Program-made: the position numbers and the translations under genes
Assembly: GCF_900108875.1 (NCBI RefSeq)
Contig: NZ_FNYJ01000004.1
Location: forward strand, 371,056-435,055
DNA: 64,000 nucleotides
Origin: Pseudomonas sp. NFR16
GTDB taxonomy: Bacteria; Pseudomonadota; Gammaproteobacteria; Pseudomonadales; Pseudomonadaceae
Reading direction: 5' to 3'
Part shown: piece after piece, positions 27,412 through 35,679 of the stretch
How the letters are laid out: each line of letters opens with the position of its first letter
Numbering within the stretch: position 1 is the stretch's first letter
Notes under the pieces: generated by a model
The model's input: the letters and a program-made list of their open reading frames with translations, nothing else
The model's database searches: none
Told to the model about the DNA's origin: nothing

Positions 27412-28217
27412 AAACCCTGCACGACTTGCATCGCCCGCTGGGCAATCTCGGCATCCATGTGTCACCGATCGGCCTGGGCACGGTCAAGCTGGGCCGTGAT
27501 CAAGGTGTGAAATACCCTAACGGCTTCACGATCCCTGATGATCACGAGGCACAGATGCTGCTCAAGCTGGCGCGGGATCTGGGCATCAACCTGATCGACA
27601 CCGCCCCTGCCTACGGACGCAGCGAGGAGCGGCTTGGCCCTTTGTTGCGCGGGCAGCGCCAGGATTGGGTGATCGTCAGCAAGGTCGGCGAAGAGTTCGA
27701 AGCAGGCCAATCCAGCCACGACTTCAGCGCAGCCCACACGCGGCTGTCGGTGGAGCGCAGCCTCAAGCGGCTGGAAACCGACTTCATCGATCTGGTGCTG
27801 GTGCACTCGGACGGCAACGACCTGCACGTACTCACTGAGTGCGAGGTTTACCAGACGCTGGCCGACCTCAAGCGCGAAGGCAAGATTCGAGGCTTCGGTT
27901 TTTCCGGCAAAACCGTCGAGGGCGGATTGCGAGCGTTGCAGGACGGCGATTGCGCAATGGTCACCTACAACCTCAACGAGCAAGGCGAAAAGCCGGTCCT
28001 CGACTACGCTGCTGCTCACGGCAAAGCAATACTGATAAAAAAAGCGCTGGCGAGCGGGCACGTTTGCCTGAGTCCCGGTGTCGATCCTGTGCAAGCCAGT
28101 TTCGAGCTGCTGTTTGGGCATCCCGGCGTCACTGGTGCTATCGTCGGGACGATCAATCCGCTGCACCTGGCCCATAACGTGGCAACCGCCGCCGCCGTGA
28201 TTCGTCGCCAAGCCTGA
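27408..28217 (+). CDS. Aldo/keto reductase
   Basis: 269 residues forming a TIM barrel of the AKR family. The catalytic tetrad is present: Asp64 and Tyr69 in DTAPAYG, Lys92 in VSKVG and His133 in LVHSDG. The NADPH site is less clear at the C-terminus (VGTINPLHLAHN replaces the common pattern). Translationally coupled to the preceding FAD oxidoreductase, suggesting a two-step redox conversion of an unidentified substrate. Confidence 0.9.
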   Translation: MKTLHDLHRPLGNLGIHVSPIGLGTVKLGRDQGVKYPNGFTIPDDHEAQMLLKLARDLGINLIDTAPAYGRSEERLGPLLRGQRQDWVIVSKVGEEFEAGQSSHDFSAAHTRLSVERSLKRLETDFIDLVLVHSDGNDLHVLTECEVYQTLADLKREGKIRGFGFSGKTVEGGLRALQDGDCAMVTYNLNEQGEKPVLDYAAAHGKAILIKKALASGHVCLSPGVDPVQASFELLFGHPGVTGAIVGTINPLHLAHNVATAAAVIRRQA

Positions 28218-28253
28218 ACCGGGCGGCCGACCCCAACGCAAGAAGGAGCCGAT

Positions 28254-29216
28254 ATGCCGCGAACGTTGATTCGGAAAAACCCCAGCAACTTCAAGACCCT
28301 GCCGTTGTTTGTCGAAGCCACTCCCGAAAGCCTCAGCTACCAGAGCGTCGGGATGCCGCTGAATTTTGCCCAGACCCTCTCTCGCCGCCGCAAGATAGAA
28401 GTGGACAACAGCGAGCGCTTTTCCACGGAGCTCGCCAATCTCGGCGTCTCGGTGCGCCTGACGCTTAATTGGCAGAACCGCGATTACTGGGTGCTCGTGC
28501 GCCAGCGTCGGCAGGATCGCGGCGATGTGGTGTTGAAGCTGATTTCCGGATATGTCCCTGCGCACGAGCTGAATCTGCCGCTGCACACGGCCATTCAGGA
28601 AGTGGCCGAAGAATGCCTGATCGAGACGCCGCAAGGCTGGTTGGGCGGCCGCTTCAACGACACCTGGCTGCCGGCGCCCTACGCCGCAGCCCTGCATTAC
28701 CGCGAAGCCATGCCGTTTCGCCTGAGCCCGCTTTCGGGTGCCGCTCGCCCGGTACGCTGCGGCAGCATGACCCTGATCGAACGCCCTCGCGCGTATGTGC
28801 ACCTGCCTACTGCGTCGCTGCAACTGATCTACGACATGCGCCTGGAAGTGCCGAAAGAGGCGCGGCCGCTCAGTCTTTTCCACGTCGATGAGAGCCTCGA
28901 GAACGACCAACTCGTTGCGCGACTCAACCGCAGCAAACCCGACCTGTACTTGATGCCGCTGGAAAATGGCGCGCCGCTGCCTCAGCTGTTCACCCTGAAA
29001 AACGACAAGCTTTCACCGGCCGGCACCCGAGGCCTTTATCTGGCAGAGAGCTTTGCCGCGCAGGATGGCTGGGTGGTGCGCGACGAGCGCATTCGCTGGA
29101 AAGACTGGATCGTCCAGCAAGGGCTGGCGCCCGGCAAGAAAACCCGCTCGCCCATGAAGCGGCTGCGGGTGAAAGCGCGCCAGCTCGTCAGGAAGATCCG
29201 CGAGCTGAAGGGTTAA
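28254..29216 (+). CDS. Conserved Pseudomonas protein of unknown function
   Basis: 320 residues, no signal peptide or membrane segment; basic C-terminus (KRLRVKARQLVRKIRELKG). The region GYVPAHELNLPLHTAIQEVAEECLIE-like (about residues 103-128) resembles a Nudix box with a spacer two residues too long and Gln for Arg (QEVAEE), so it may be a degenerate Nudix fold. Homologues are sometimes labelled metal ABC transporter ATPase, which the sequence does not support: no Walker motifs are visible. AAGGAG precedes the ATG. Convergent with the first glycosyltransferase-like gene. Confidence 0.75.
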   Translation: MPRTLIRKNPSNFKTLPLFVEATPESLSYQSVGMPLNFAQTLSRRRKIEVDNSERFSTELANLGVSVRLTLNWQNRDYWVLVRQRRQDRGDVVLKLISGYVPAHELNLPLHTAIQEVAEECLIETPQGWLGGRFNDTWLPAPYAAALHYREAMPFRLSPLSGAARPVRCGSMTLIERPRAYVHLPTASLQLIYDMRLEVPKEARPLSLFHVDESLENDQLVARLNRSKPDLYLMPLENGAPLPQLFTLKNDKLSPAGTRGLYLAESFAAQDGWVVRDERIRWKDWIVQQGLAPGKKTRSPMKRLRVKARQLVRKIRELKG

Positions 29217-29226
29217 CGCGGGGCGT

Positions 29227-30045
29227 CTATTGCTCCGGCACGTCTCGGAGTCGTCGATCCAGAAACGTGCGCACGCGCGCGAAGGCGTGGAAGTAGCGAT
29301 TCTCGCGCTTGCCCATGCCACGTTTCGGCGAGAAGGACTCGTCCGCATATGCGCCAGTGATGCGAACACGTGAAGCAGTGGTGTTCATCAGGCACACCTT
29401 GGCGCCGGCTTGCTGAAGGACAAATTTGAGCAGCCGCTCGGAATGCAGCTTCCTTCCCGTGGCCTCGCAGAAGGCGAATATACGTTCGATGCGGTTGCCG
29501 TAGGCTTTGTAGACATCTCGTCCACAAATCGCGAAGCGGTCATTCAGGCCGCCCCACCATTGCCAGTCCGGAATGTAGACGTTCATGCGACGCGCCAGCG
29601 GGCGCTTGAATACGTAAGCCGGCAGCGGCTTGTGGTAGAAATTATCCGGGCGGGCGAACACCACGAAGTCTGGCTCGAATGCCTCGACCATCGCCGTCAC
29701 TTCGCGCAGGGAATTAAGCTGATAGATCAGATTGCGTAACGAAACGTGCTCATCGCCCCACGTGTCGCCCTGCTCTTTGACGCGCTCGAAATCCCAGCGG
29801 TCAAGCACACCGTCCGTGAAGTCAAGCCGACCAGACATGCCTTGGAAAACGGCATAATTGTCGGCATCAAGCGCAGCCGCTTCACCCGAGCGCGGGTTGT
29901 GAACTTCGTCGATTTTATAAAGATGATAGAAACAGCGAACCTCAGCAGTCGAGGGCAACTGCGCGAGGATGTTTTCTTCAATGGACGGGAAGCAGATCTC
30001 GGAATTACGAGGAATCCCGAAGAACGCGACTGCGATTTTCAACAC
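29227..30045 (-). CDS. Glycosyltransferase-like protein of the LPS locus
   Basis: 272 residues, soluble. It begins KIAVAFFGIPRNSEICFPSI, has a central FEPDFVVFARPDNFYHKPLP segment where the Asp may be part of a DXD-like metal site, and WWGGLNDRFAICGRDVYKAYG, a pattern seen in bacterial GT-A-like proteins that decorate capsule or LPS. I cannot assign a donor sugar. It is the most distal gene of the minus-strand LPS block, 66 bases after the next glycosyltransferase-like gene. Confidence 0.6.
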   Translation of the reverse strand: MLKIAVAFFGIPRNSEICFPSIEENILAQLPSTAEVRCFYHLYKIDEVHNPRSGEAAALDADNYAVFQGMSGRLDFTDGVLDRWDFERVKEQGDTWGDEHVSLRNLIYQLNSLREVTAMVEAFEPDFVVFARPDNFYHKPLPAYVFKRPLARRMNVYIPDWQWWGGLNDRFAICGRDVYKAYGNRIERIFAFCEATGRKLHSERLLKFVLQQAGAKVCLMNTTASRVRITGAYADESFSPKRGMGKRENRYFHAFARVRTFLDRRLRDVPEQ

Positions 30046-30111
30046 GTCATTTCACTCCGCCAACCCATCCATGTCCCACACTCAGCGCTTTCAGATATAA
30101 ACGTGAGCCAC

Positions 30112-30834
30112 TCATTTGAGGCGCAGGATTTTCTGCCACCAGGCGCGCGGTTGCAACGCGATACGGACCACGTCCGACTGCATCAGCCACTCGCGCTCAT
30201 ACTCCCAGGCGTGACCACTCCAGAGTTTTCCCGCCTCATTGGAAAAACCCAAGGTCAATAACTCGAATGAATAGCCGTGGTGCTGACGCAGCCAGTCCAG
30301 CAATACCAATACGTTGAAGCCCGTGGACGGCCCGACATAACGCTTACCTCCCGGACGTTCGACCGGGTAGTTCCAGAGCGCAGGCAGTGGAATGCGATCG
30401 TGATACAACGCTACATCGGGCAGCGGGCTGATGTGTCCTGTACAACCCACCAGCAGGGTGAAACAGCGGGCCTGTGGGTGCTGCATCAGCCGATTGATCT
30501 CAGGCCGCGGGGGCAGGCCAAAAAAATACCGGTCCGGCCCGTTGAAACCATGCACGAACAGGTTGACCGTCGTGGGGGTCAGCAAGTCCGCTTTGATGCA
30601 CTGATTGAACGTCACGACGGTGTCGTTGGCGTCAAGGCCAAGCGCTTCAACGTCCGCGTGGCGGATGGCCGGATTATTGGCGACGAGTATAACGCGAGCG
30701 CTGCGACGCAGACTCTCTTGCAGCCTGAGAGGCAGGATGCCGAGCACGTCCTGATGCCCGCCCGGAAGTTGCTCCAGATCCAGCGAATCCCGATCCAGCG
30801 AGTCCCGAGCTATCGGGTCTTGTTGCTCCACCAT
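30112..30834 (-). CDS. Sialyltransferase/GT29-42-like protein, unknown function
   Basis: 240 residues. RVILVANNPAIRHADVEALG followed by DTVVTFNQCI and LFVHGFNG resembles the nucleotide-sugar part of sialyltransferase-type and Kdo-adding enzymes, and PSTGFNVLVLLDWL fits a helix of the same fold. The N-terminus is low-complexity (ARDSLDRDSLDLEQL). It starts directly after the stop of the preceding glycosyltransferase. The function is not established; a role in adding an acidic sugar to the core is possible. Confidence 0.55.
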   Translation of the reverse strand: MVEQQDPIARDSLDRDSLDLEQLPGGHQDVLGILPLRLQESLRRSARVILVANNPAIRHADVEALGLDANDTVVTFNQCIKADLLTPTTVNLFVHGFNGPDRYFFGLPPRPEINRLMQHPQARCFTLLVGCTGHISPLPDVALYHDRIPLPALWNYPVERPGGKRYVGPSTGFNVLVLLDWLRQHHGYSFELLTLGFSNEAGKLWSGHAWEYEREWLMQSDVVRIALQPRAWWQKILRLK

Positions 30835-31809
30835 TCAGCCGGCCACCTTCATCCCGTAGCGCAGTTTTGCCCAGAGACGGGCGATCATACCGGGCGGCGT
30901 CCAGGGGCGCATGTCGGCCTGTATCGCTGCGGCCAGATCACGGCCCACACGTGTGAATGAATAGCGGGTTTGCGCAAACGCCTGGCCGTTGCGGGCAATG
31001 GATTCGGCGAGTTCAGGGTTGTCTTGCAGCCACTTGAGCTTTTCCAGCGCTTCGCTTTCCGAGCGATACAGCACAACGTTATGCATATCCCGGAAGCCGA
31101 GCAGATCATCTTCCTCGCCCTGACTCCACGCCAGCAGAACGCAGCCGCAGGCCATGGCCTCGAAGTTCTTGATCATGAACTCGCCCATGCCGATGTCAGC
31201 ACTCACGAAGATACGAATGCGGTTGAGCATGTGCAGGTAGTCTTTGCCGGATTCAGTGCGCGTTACCAGCATGCCGGTCTGGGCCGCCATGCGTTCGAGA
31301 AAGGCTTTGCGGCGGCCGTATTCGGTGCTTTTCAGACTGCCCAGAAAGCCAAGCGGTATGTCTCGTTCAGTCTCGGTATTGCACAGCATCGCGTCGTCGT
31401 ACCCTTTGGAGACGAACACCGCGTCGATGCCTTCATCGCGAAAACGACGGGCCACGACGCTGCCCGATACGATCACGCGGGACCACGGCAGTCGGCTGTA
31501 GAGCGCCGAATAACGGCCGCGGTATTTACTCTCGGGCATGTAGTTCTGATAGGCATCGTGTTCAAGGAACACCAGGCCCGGCACGCATTTGAGCACCGGA
31601 ACCTGTGGGGCGAGACGTTTCAGTCTGGAGAAAATCACCACGCGATCAAAGCGTTGATAATCAACCGACGCCAGAAACGTCCCCAACTTCAGCTGCTGAG
31701 CCTTGCTGAGGCGATAGATGATGCACTCGTCACAATGGTGCTGCACGATCTCGTACAGGCGGTCCAGTATCACGCGCTGCTCATCCATCACCACCAGCAT
31801 GACTCTCAT
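30835..31809 (-). CDS. Glycosyltransferase, GT-B type (Glyco_trans_1_2)
   Basis: 324 residues. The first half is a Rossmann-like acceptor domain, and the second half carries the donor-binding region GEFMIKNFEAMACGCVLLAW with the family 1/4 E-x7-E-like motif (NFEAMACG). A terminal helix YSFTRVGRDLAAAI is typical of this group. Donor and acceptor are not identifiable, but location next to hldE points to outer-core synthesis. Confidence 0.75.
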   Translation of the reverse strand: MRVMLVVMDEQRVILDRLYEIVQHHCDECIIYRLSKAQQLKLGTFLASVDYQRFDRVVIFSRLKRLAPQVPVLKCVPGLVFLEHDAYQNYMPESKYRGRYSALYSRLPWSRVIVSGSVVARRFRDEGIDAVFVSKGYDDAMLCNTETERDIPLGFLGSLKSTEYGRRKAFLERMAAQTGMLVTRTESGKDYLHMLNRIRIFVSADIGMGEFMIKNFEAMACGCVLLAWSQGEEDDLLGFRDMHNVVLYRSESEALEKLKWLQDNPELAESIARNGQAFAQTRYSFTRVGRDLAAAIQADMRPWTPPGMIARLWAKLRYGMKVAG

Positions 31810-31857
31810 CGAACTGCCTTACCTTAAAATTCGCCAAAAGGTGCAGTAAAGCCGAAG

Positions 31858-33279
31858 TCAGCGGCTCCGGATTTTCTCCACGATCGCTGTCGTCGAACTG
31901 TTCTCCACCAACCCAAGCACTTTGACCGTTCCGCCATAGGCAGTGACGATGTCAGCGCCCACGACCTGATCGACCGAGTAATCCCCTCCTTTGACCAGCA
32001 CGTCCGGGCGGACATGGGTCAGCAGATTCTCGGGAGTGCCTTCTGAAAAGCTGACCACCCAATCCACTGCGCCAAGGCCTGCAAGCACCGCCATGCGACG
32101 ATCGACGCTGTTGATCGGCCGACCCGGTCCTTTCAGGCGACTGACCGAGGCGTCGTCATTCACTGCGACGATCAGCCGGTCTCCCTGCGCCCTCGCCTGC
32201 TCCAGATAAGCCACATGGCCTGCGTGGAGAATGTCGAAGCAACCGTTGGTGAAAACGATCTTTTCGCCATGGGCGCGGGCGTCATCGGTCGCAAGCAGCA
32301 ACTGGTCAAGCGTCAGCACGCCGCGCTCGGAACCCTCCGCCCGCTGGATCGCGCGGCGAAGCTCTGGCGCGCTGATGGCCGCCGTGCCCAGTTTGCCTAC
32401 GACGATACCGGCTGCCAGATTCGCCAATGCGACGGCATGCGGCAGGTCTTCTCCTGCCGCAATGGCGGCTGCCAATGTGGAAATCACGGTGTCACCCGCG
32501 CCAGTCACATCGAAAACCTCGCGTGCGCGGGCAGGCAGATGAAGAGCCGAATGGTCTGGACGCAACAGGGTCATGCCGTGTTCGCCACGAGTGACCAGCA
32601 ATGCGCCAAGCTCCAAATCAGCCATCAGACGGGCACCTCTGGCCACAAGTTCCGCTTCGTCGGAACAATGTCCAACGATAGCTTCGAACTCGCTCAGGTT
32701 AGGTGTGATCAGCGTGGCGCCACGATAGATCGTGAAATCCTTGCCTTTGGGGTCAGCCAGCACGGGAATGCCGCGCTCGCGGGCGGCCTGAATCAGCACC
32801 TGATGGTTTTTCAGGGCGCCTTTGCCGTAGTCGGACAGCACCATGACTTTCACACCGTCGAGCAACGCGTCGACTTCCTGGCTGAGTGCAACAGGGTCGG
32901 TGGTGAACGACTCTTCGAAATCGATCCGCAGCAGCTGCTGATGGCGGCTCATGACGCGCAGTTTGACAATGGTGGGCTGGTGCGCGATGCGCTGGAAGCA
33001 GGCATTCACACCGGCGGCCTTCAGACTGTCGGTGAGGCTGACGGCCGCTTCGTCCTGACCGGTCACGCCGACCAGCGAAGCCTTGGCACCAAGCGCTGCA
33101 ATGTTCAGCGCGACGTTGGCTGCGCCACCCGGACGGTCTTCGATCTGATCGACCTTGACCACGGGAACAGGCGCTTCAGGGGAAATTCTCGACGTTCCGC
33201 CATGCCAATAGCGGTCGAGCATGACGTCGCCGACTACCAACACTGGTGCCTGATCAAAACGCGGCATGGACAACTTCAT
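31858..33279 (-). CDS. hldE: Bifunctional D-beta-D-heptose 7-phosphate kinase / 1-phosphate adenylyltransferase
   Basis: HldE (RfaE) makes ADP-D-beta-D-heptose, the precursor of the core heptoses. 473 residues. The N-terminal PfkB/ribokinase domain has VVGDVMLDRYWHG, RPGGAANVALNIAALG and DVTGAGDTVISTLA (catalytic Asp of GAGD). The C-terminal nucleotidyltransferase has FTNGCFDILHAGHVAYLEQA, with the HAGH motif. The frame is open to 33306; the ATG at 33279 (MKLSMPRFDQAPVL) matches the usual length. Confidence 0.97.
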   Translation of the reverse strand: MKLSMPRFDQAPVLVVGDVMLDRYWHGGTSRISPEAPVPVVKVDQIEDRPGGAANVALNIAALGAKASLVGVTGQDEAAVSLTDSLKAAGVNACFQRIAHQPTIVKLRVMSRHQQLLRIDFEESFTTDPVALSQEVDALLDGVKVMVLSDYGKGALKNHQVLIQAARERGIPVLADPKGKDFTIYRGATLITPNLSEFEAIVGHCSDEAELVARGARLMADLELGALLVTRGEHGMTLLRPDHSALHLPARAREVFDVTGAGDTVISTLAAAIAAGEDLPHAVALANLAAGIVVGKLGTAAISAPELRRAIQRAEGSERGVLTLDQLLLATDDARAHGEKIVFTNGCFDILHAGHVAYLEQARAQGDRLIVAVNDDASVSRLKGPGRPINSVDRRMAVLAGLGAVDWVVSFSEGTPENLLTHVRPDVLVKGGDYSVDQVVGADIVTAYGGTVKVLGLVENSSTTAIVEKIRSR

Positions 33280-33375
33280 CGAACAACCCGTAGCTGAAAT
33301 GGACAAGGGCGGAATCTTAGCACAGCCTGTATCGGACGGCGCTCAGCTCCCGGGAATTGCCCTGTGTGACCCGTT

Positions 33376-34776
33376 TCAGTCGGCGAAAGGCCGCACCATG
33401 AACACCTCATGGCGACGCACGGCCTTGCGGAAGAACTCGTCTTCGCCCGTCGCAGGCCATTGGCGGCCGACCAGCACGCGCTGGATCCAGCGCCGCGCCA
33501 GCCGCTTGAACGGCGGACGCCCCTGCAGATCGTGCTGCATGGCCAGCGCCATCGCTTTGTCCATCTGCGTCGACGCGTCCAGCGAGGGGCTCCAGAGGCT
33601 GTCGCTGGAAGTCTGGTAAACAAACGGCGGCAACGCTACGCCGCTACCCGCCCGCCCCATCGGCCAGCGATCGTTATCGTGGAGGTGATTGGCGTAAAGC
33701 AGCGCGACCGACGGTTTCCAGGTGCTCTGCGCAACGGCCTGATACAGCGCCTGCGTCGTCGCGACGTGGTCGGCATGGGGGTCGAGCTCTGGGTGCGGCA
33801 TCACAATGACTTCTGGCTCGAAACGCTGGAGCAGCGCCACCAGATCGGCCACCAGATTGTCCCAGCAGGGTTTTCCATCCGCGTCGCCCGGCAGCGCGAA
33901 CGGATTGTGGCGGCGCGCCGTGCGGATATCGCTCTCCTGCGACTCTCGCGACCCGAAGGATTGTGTGGGCGCCTCGCGCATCGCGGGCAATTGCAGGCAG
34001 TAGTAACCCAGTTGCACGCAGCGGTCTTGCGCGACGCCACCCCACAGCGGAACCGCCAGGCTGTCCCAGGTCCGCAGACGCCCCTTCAACCGGGCCGCTT
34101 CAGCCGGGCTCAGGCCCAGCCGCTGATAGCCCTCGGCCTCGATCTCGCCTTGCGTCAGGGTCACGATGGTCGGGTCGATCGTCTTGCTGTACAGCCCGAA
34201 TGCCGCCAGCTCGGCGTCATCGGCATGAGGCGCCAGCACCATGACGCGCTTGTCGGCGTAATCCGGGTGACTGAGGACGTAGAGTTTCGTCGGGGTCGAG
34301 ACGCGGCAGTGATGCCCTTCAAGCCGCAGACCGTCAGCCACCAGCGCTGCGTGCTGCCCGGAAAGATTCAGATAGCGCTTGCCACGCGCCCCCCGCTCGA
34401 ACTCCTGTCGGTCGTCGCCGACGCTGACATAAGGATCGACCCAGCGCCCAAGCCACGTGCTTCGCAGCTCAAGCTCGAGCACCAGCGTCTGCCCCGCTTC
34501 CACGGCCGAGTCGAGGCGCAAGGTGCCGTTGACCAGGCTGACAGGGCGAACGTCGGTATCAGCAGGAAACGTATAGAGGTAGTCGCTCGCCGGCGAATAG
34601 AAAAGGTGATCCGAGAACCACGCCTCGTGCGCGACCCAGCAGACGACCAGCAGGATCGGAACCCACCACCAGGCGATGAACAGGCCGGCGGCAACGAGAG
34701 CTGCCAGGATGAACAGCATCGACACACGCTTGGCGCGTCGATGCTTTTTAAGGAGTGCTTGTTTATGCCCGCTCAT
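33376..34776 (-). CDS. dnpA: PIG-L family de-N-acetylase (DnpA)
   Basis: 466 residues. Two N-terminal hydrophobic segments (about 18-50) anchor it in the inner membrane. The PIG-L/LmbE-type zinc site appears as LAPHADDAEL and later HPELDPHADH. The neighbour order hldE-dnpA-mig-14-msbA is that of the P. aeruginosa locus, where DnpA affects persister formation; the acetylated substrate there is thought to be LPS-related but is not settled. It follows mig-14 after 6 bases. Confidence 0.9.
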   Translation of the reverse strand: MSGHKQALLKKHRRAKRVSMLFILAALVAAGLFIAWWWVPILLVVCWVAHEAWFSDHLFYSPASDYLYTFPADTDVRPVSLVNGTLRLDSAVEAGQTLVLELELRSTWLGRWVDPYVSVGDDRQEFERGARGKRYLNLSGQHAALVADGLRLEGHHCRVSTPTKLYVLSHPDYADKRVMVLAPHADDAELAAFGLYSKTIDPTIVTLTQGEIEAEGYQRLGLSPAEAARLKGRLRTWDSLAVPLWGGVAQDRCVQLGYYCLQLPAMREAPTQSFGSRESQESDIRTARRHNPFALPGDADGKPCWDNLVADLVALLQRFEPEVIVMPHPELDPHADHVATTQALYQAVAQSTWKPSVALLYANHLHDNDRWPMGRAGSGVALPPFVYQTSSDSLWSPSLDASTQMDKAMALAMQHDLQGRPPFKRLARRWIQRVLVGRQWPATGEDEFFRKAVRRHEVFMVRPFAD

Positions 34777-34782
34777 GTGGGA

Positions 34783-35679
34783 TCAGACCTTGTAGACCGG
34801 CACCGTCCGGCACCAACGATCTTTATATTCGCGGTCGGAACGCCCGAAAGAATAGCGCAGCGGTTTGTCGAGCGATCGGGCGTCGGACCAGGCGCTTTGC
34901 GTGTTGACGTAACTCAGCACGCTGCCAGGACTCAATGCCTGTTGTTGAGGATCGACGCCCCCGTTGACGTACTCGACTGACACCCAGTTGGGCGACTCGA
35001 CGCGATACAGCACCTGAATCGCGATCGCCCGGTCGTCGAGCATGATCACCGACCCCGTCATGAACTCACGCATCAGCGTGAACACATCGCCCAGATGCGC
35101 TTTGCCGGGCACTTCGAAGTTCCAGCGGGCCTGAAACAGCCGCTCGTACATCGCCGCAAGCTCAGCAGGTGTGAAATCCTGCACGGGACGCAATACCGCA
35201 CCCGCCTCCTCGAGCAAACGCTGCTCGCGACGCTGGTTGTAACGAAATTTCTTCGAGTAATCCTCAGGCTCGCGCGCAAGGGCCAGGCTTTCGGCCTGCG
35301 GCTTGAGCGTTGTGACAAAAGGCAGATTCAGCTCCGAGACGTAGCTCATGCGCTGGCGCACTGGCACACGAACGTCTTGCGCAACGGGGAGGATGACCTC
35401 TGCGTTGCCGAGGTCGAAAAATCCCCGCTTGCCCTGCTGCTTGAGCACTTTTCTAGACAGCGCCAGATCTCGCCCCCAGCAGGCGACGGCAGCAATGATG
35501 TCACCATCGGCCTGCCAGCCCAGATACCTGACGGGTAGACCGACCAGCCCTGCGAGACGTTCGATCACCCGAGGATGGGTCGCCACGCTGCCGCCAAACC
35601 GGCTCCATGCCTGCTCGTAGGCAGCTGCATCGATAACCGTCCAGCCTCGTTCACGCCAGAATCGCAACGCATTCAACAT
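34783..35679 (-). CDS. mig-14: Mig-14 family antimicrobial-peptide resistance protein
   Basis: 298 residues, GNAT-like fold inferred from family. Signatures: GWTVIDAAAYEQAWSRFGGSV near the N-terminus, KKFRYNQRREQRLLEEAG in the middle, and the C-terminal YSFGRSDREYKDRWC. In Salmonella and P. aeruginosa Mig-14 helps survival under cationic antimicrobial peptides. Its ATG overlaps the msbA stop by 7 bases, so it is translationally coupled to lipid A export. Confidence 0.9.
   Translation of the reverse strand: MLNALRFWRERGWTVIDAAAYEQAWSRFGGSVATHPRVIERLAGLVGLPVRYLGWQADGDIIAAVACWGRDLALSRKVLKQQGKRGFFDLGNAEVILPVAQDVRVPVRQRMSYVSELNLPFVTTLKPQAESLALAREPEDYSKKFRYNQRREQRLLEEAGAVLRPVQDFTPAELAAMYERLFQARWNFEVPGKAHLGDVFTLMREFMTGSVIMLDDRAIAIQVLYRVESPNWVSVEYVNGGVDPQQQALSPGSVLSYVNTQSAWSDARSLDKPLRYSFGRSDREYKDRWCRTVPVYKV

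Noticed and set aside
27462..28910. 482-codon open frame antisense to the aldo/keto reductase and its neighbour
   Set aside because: It spans two sense genes with clear function or start signals, and has no domain.
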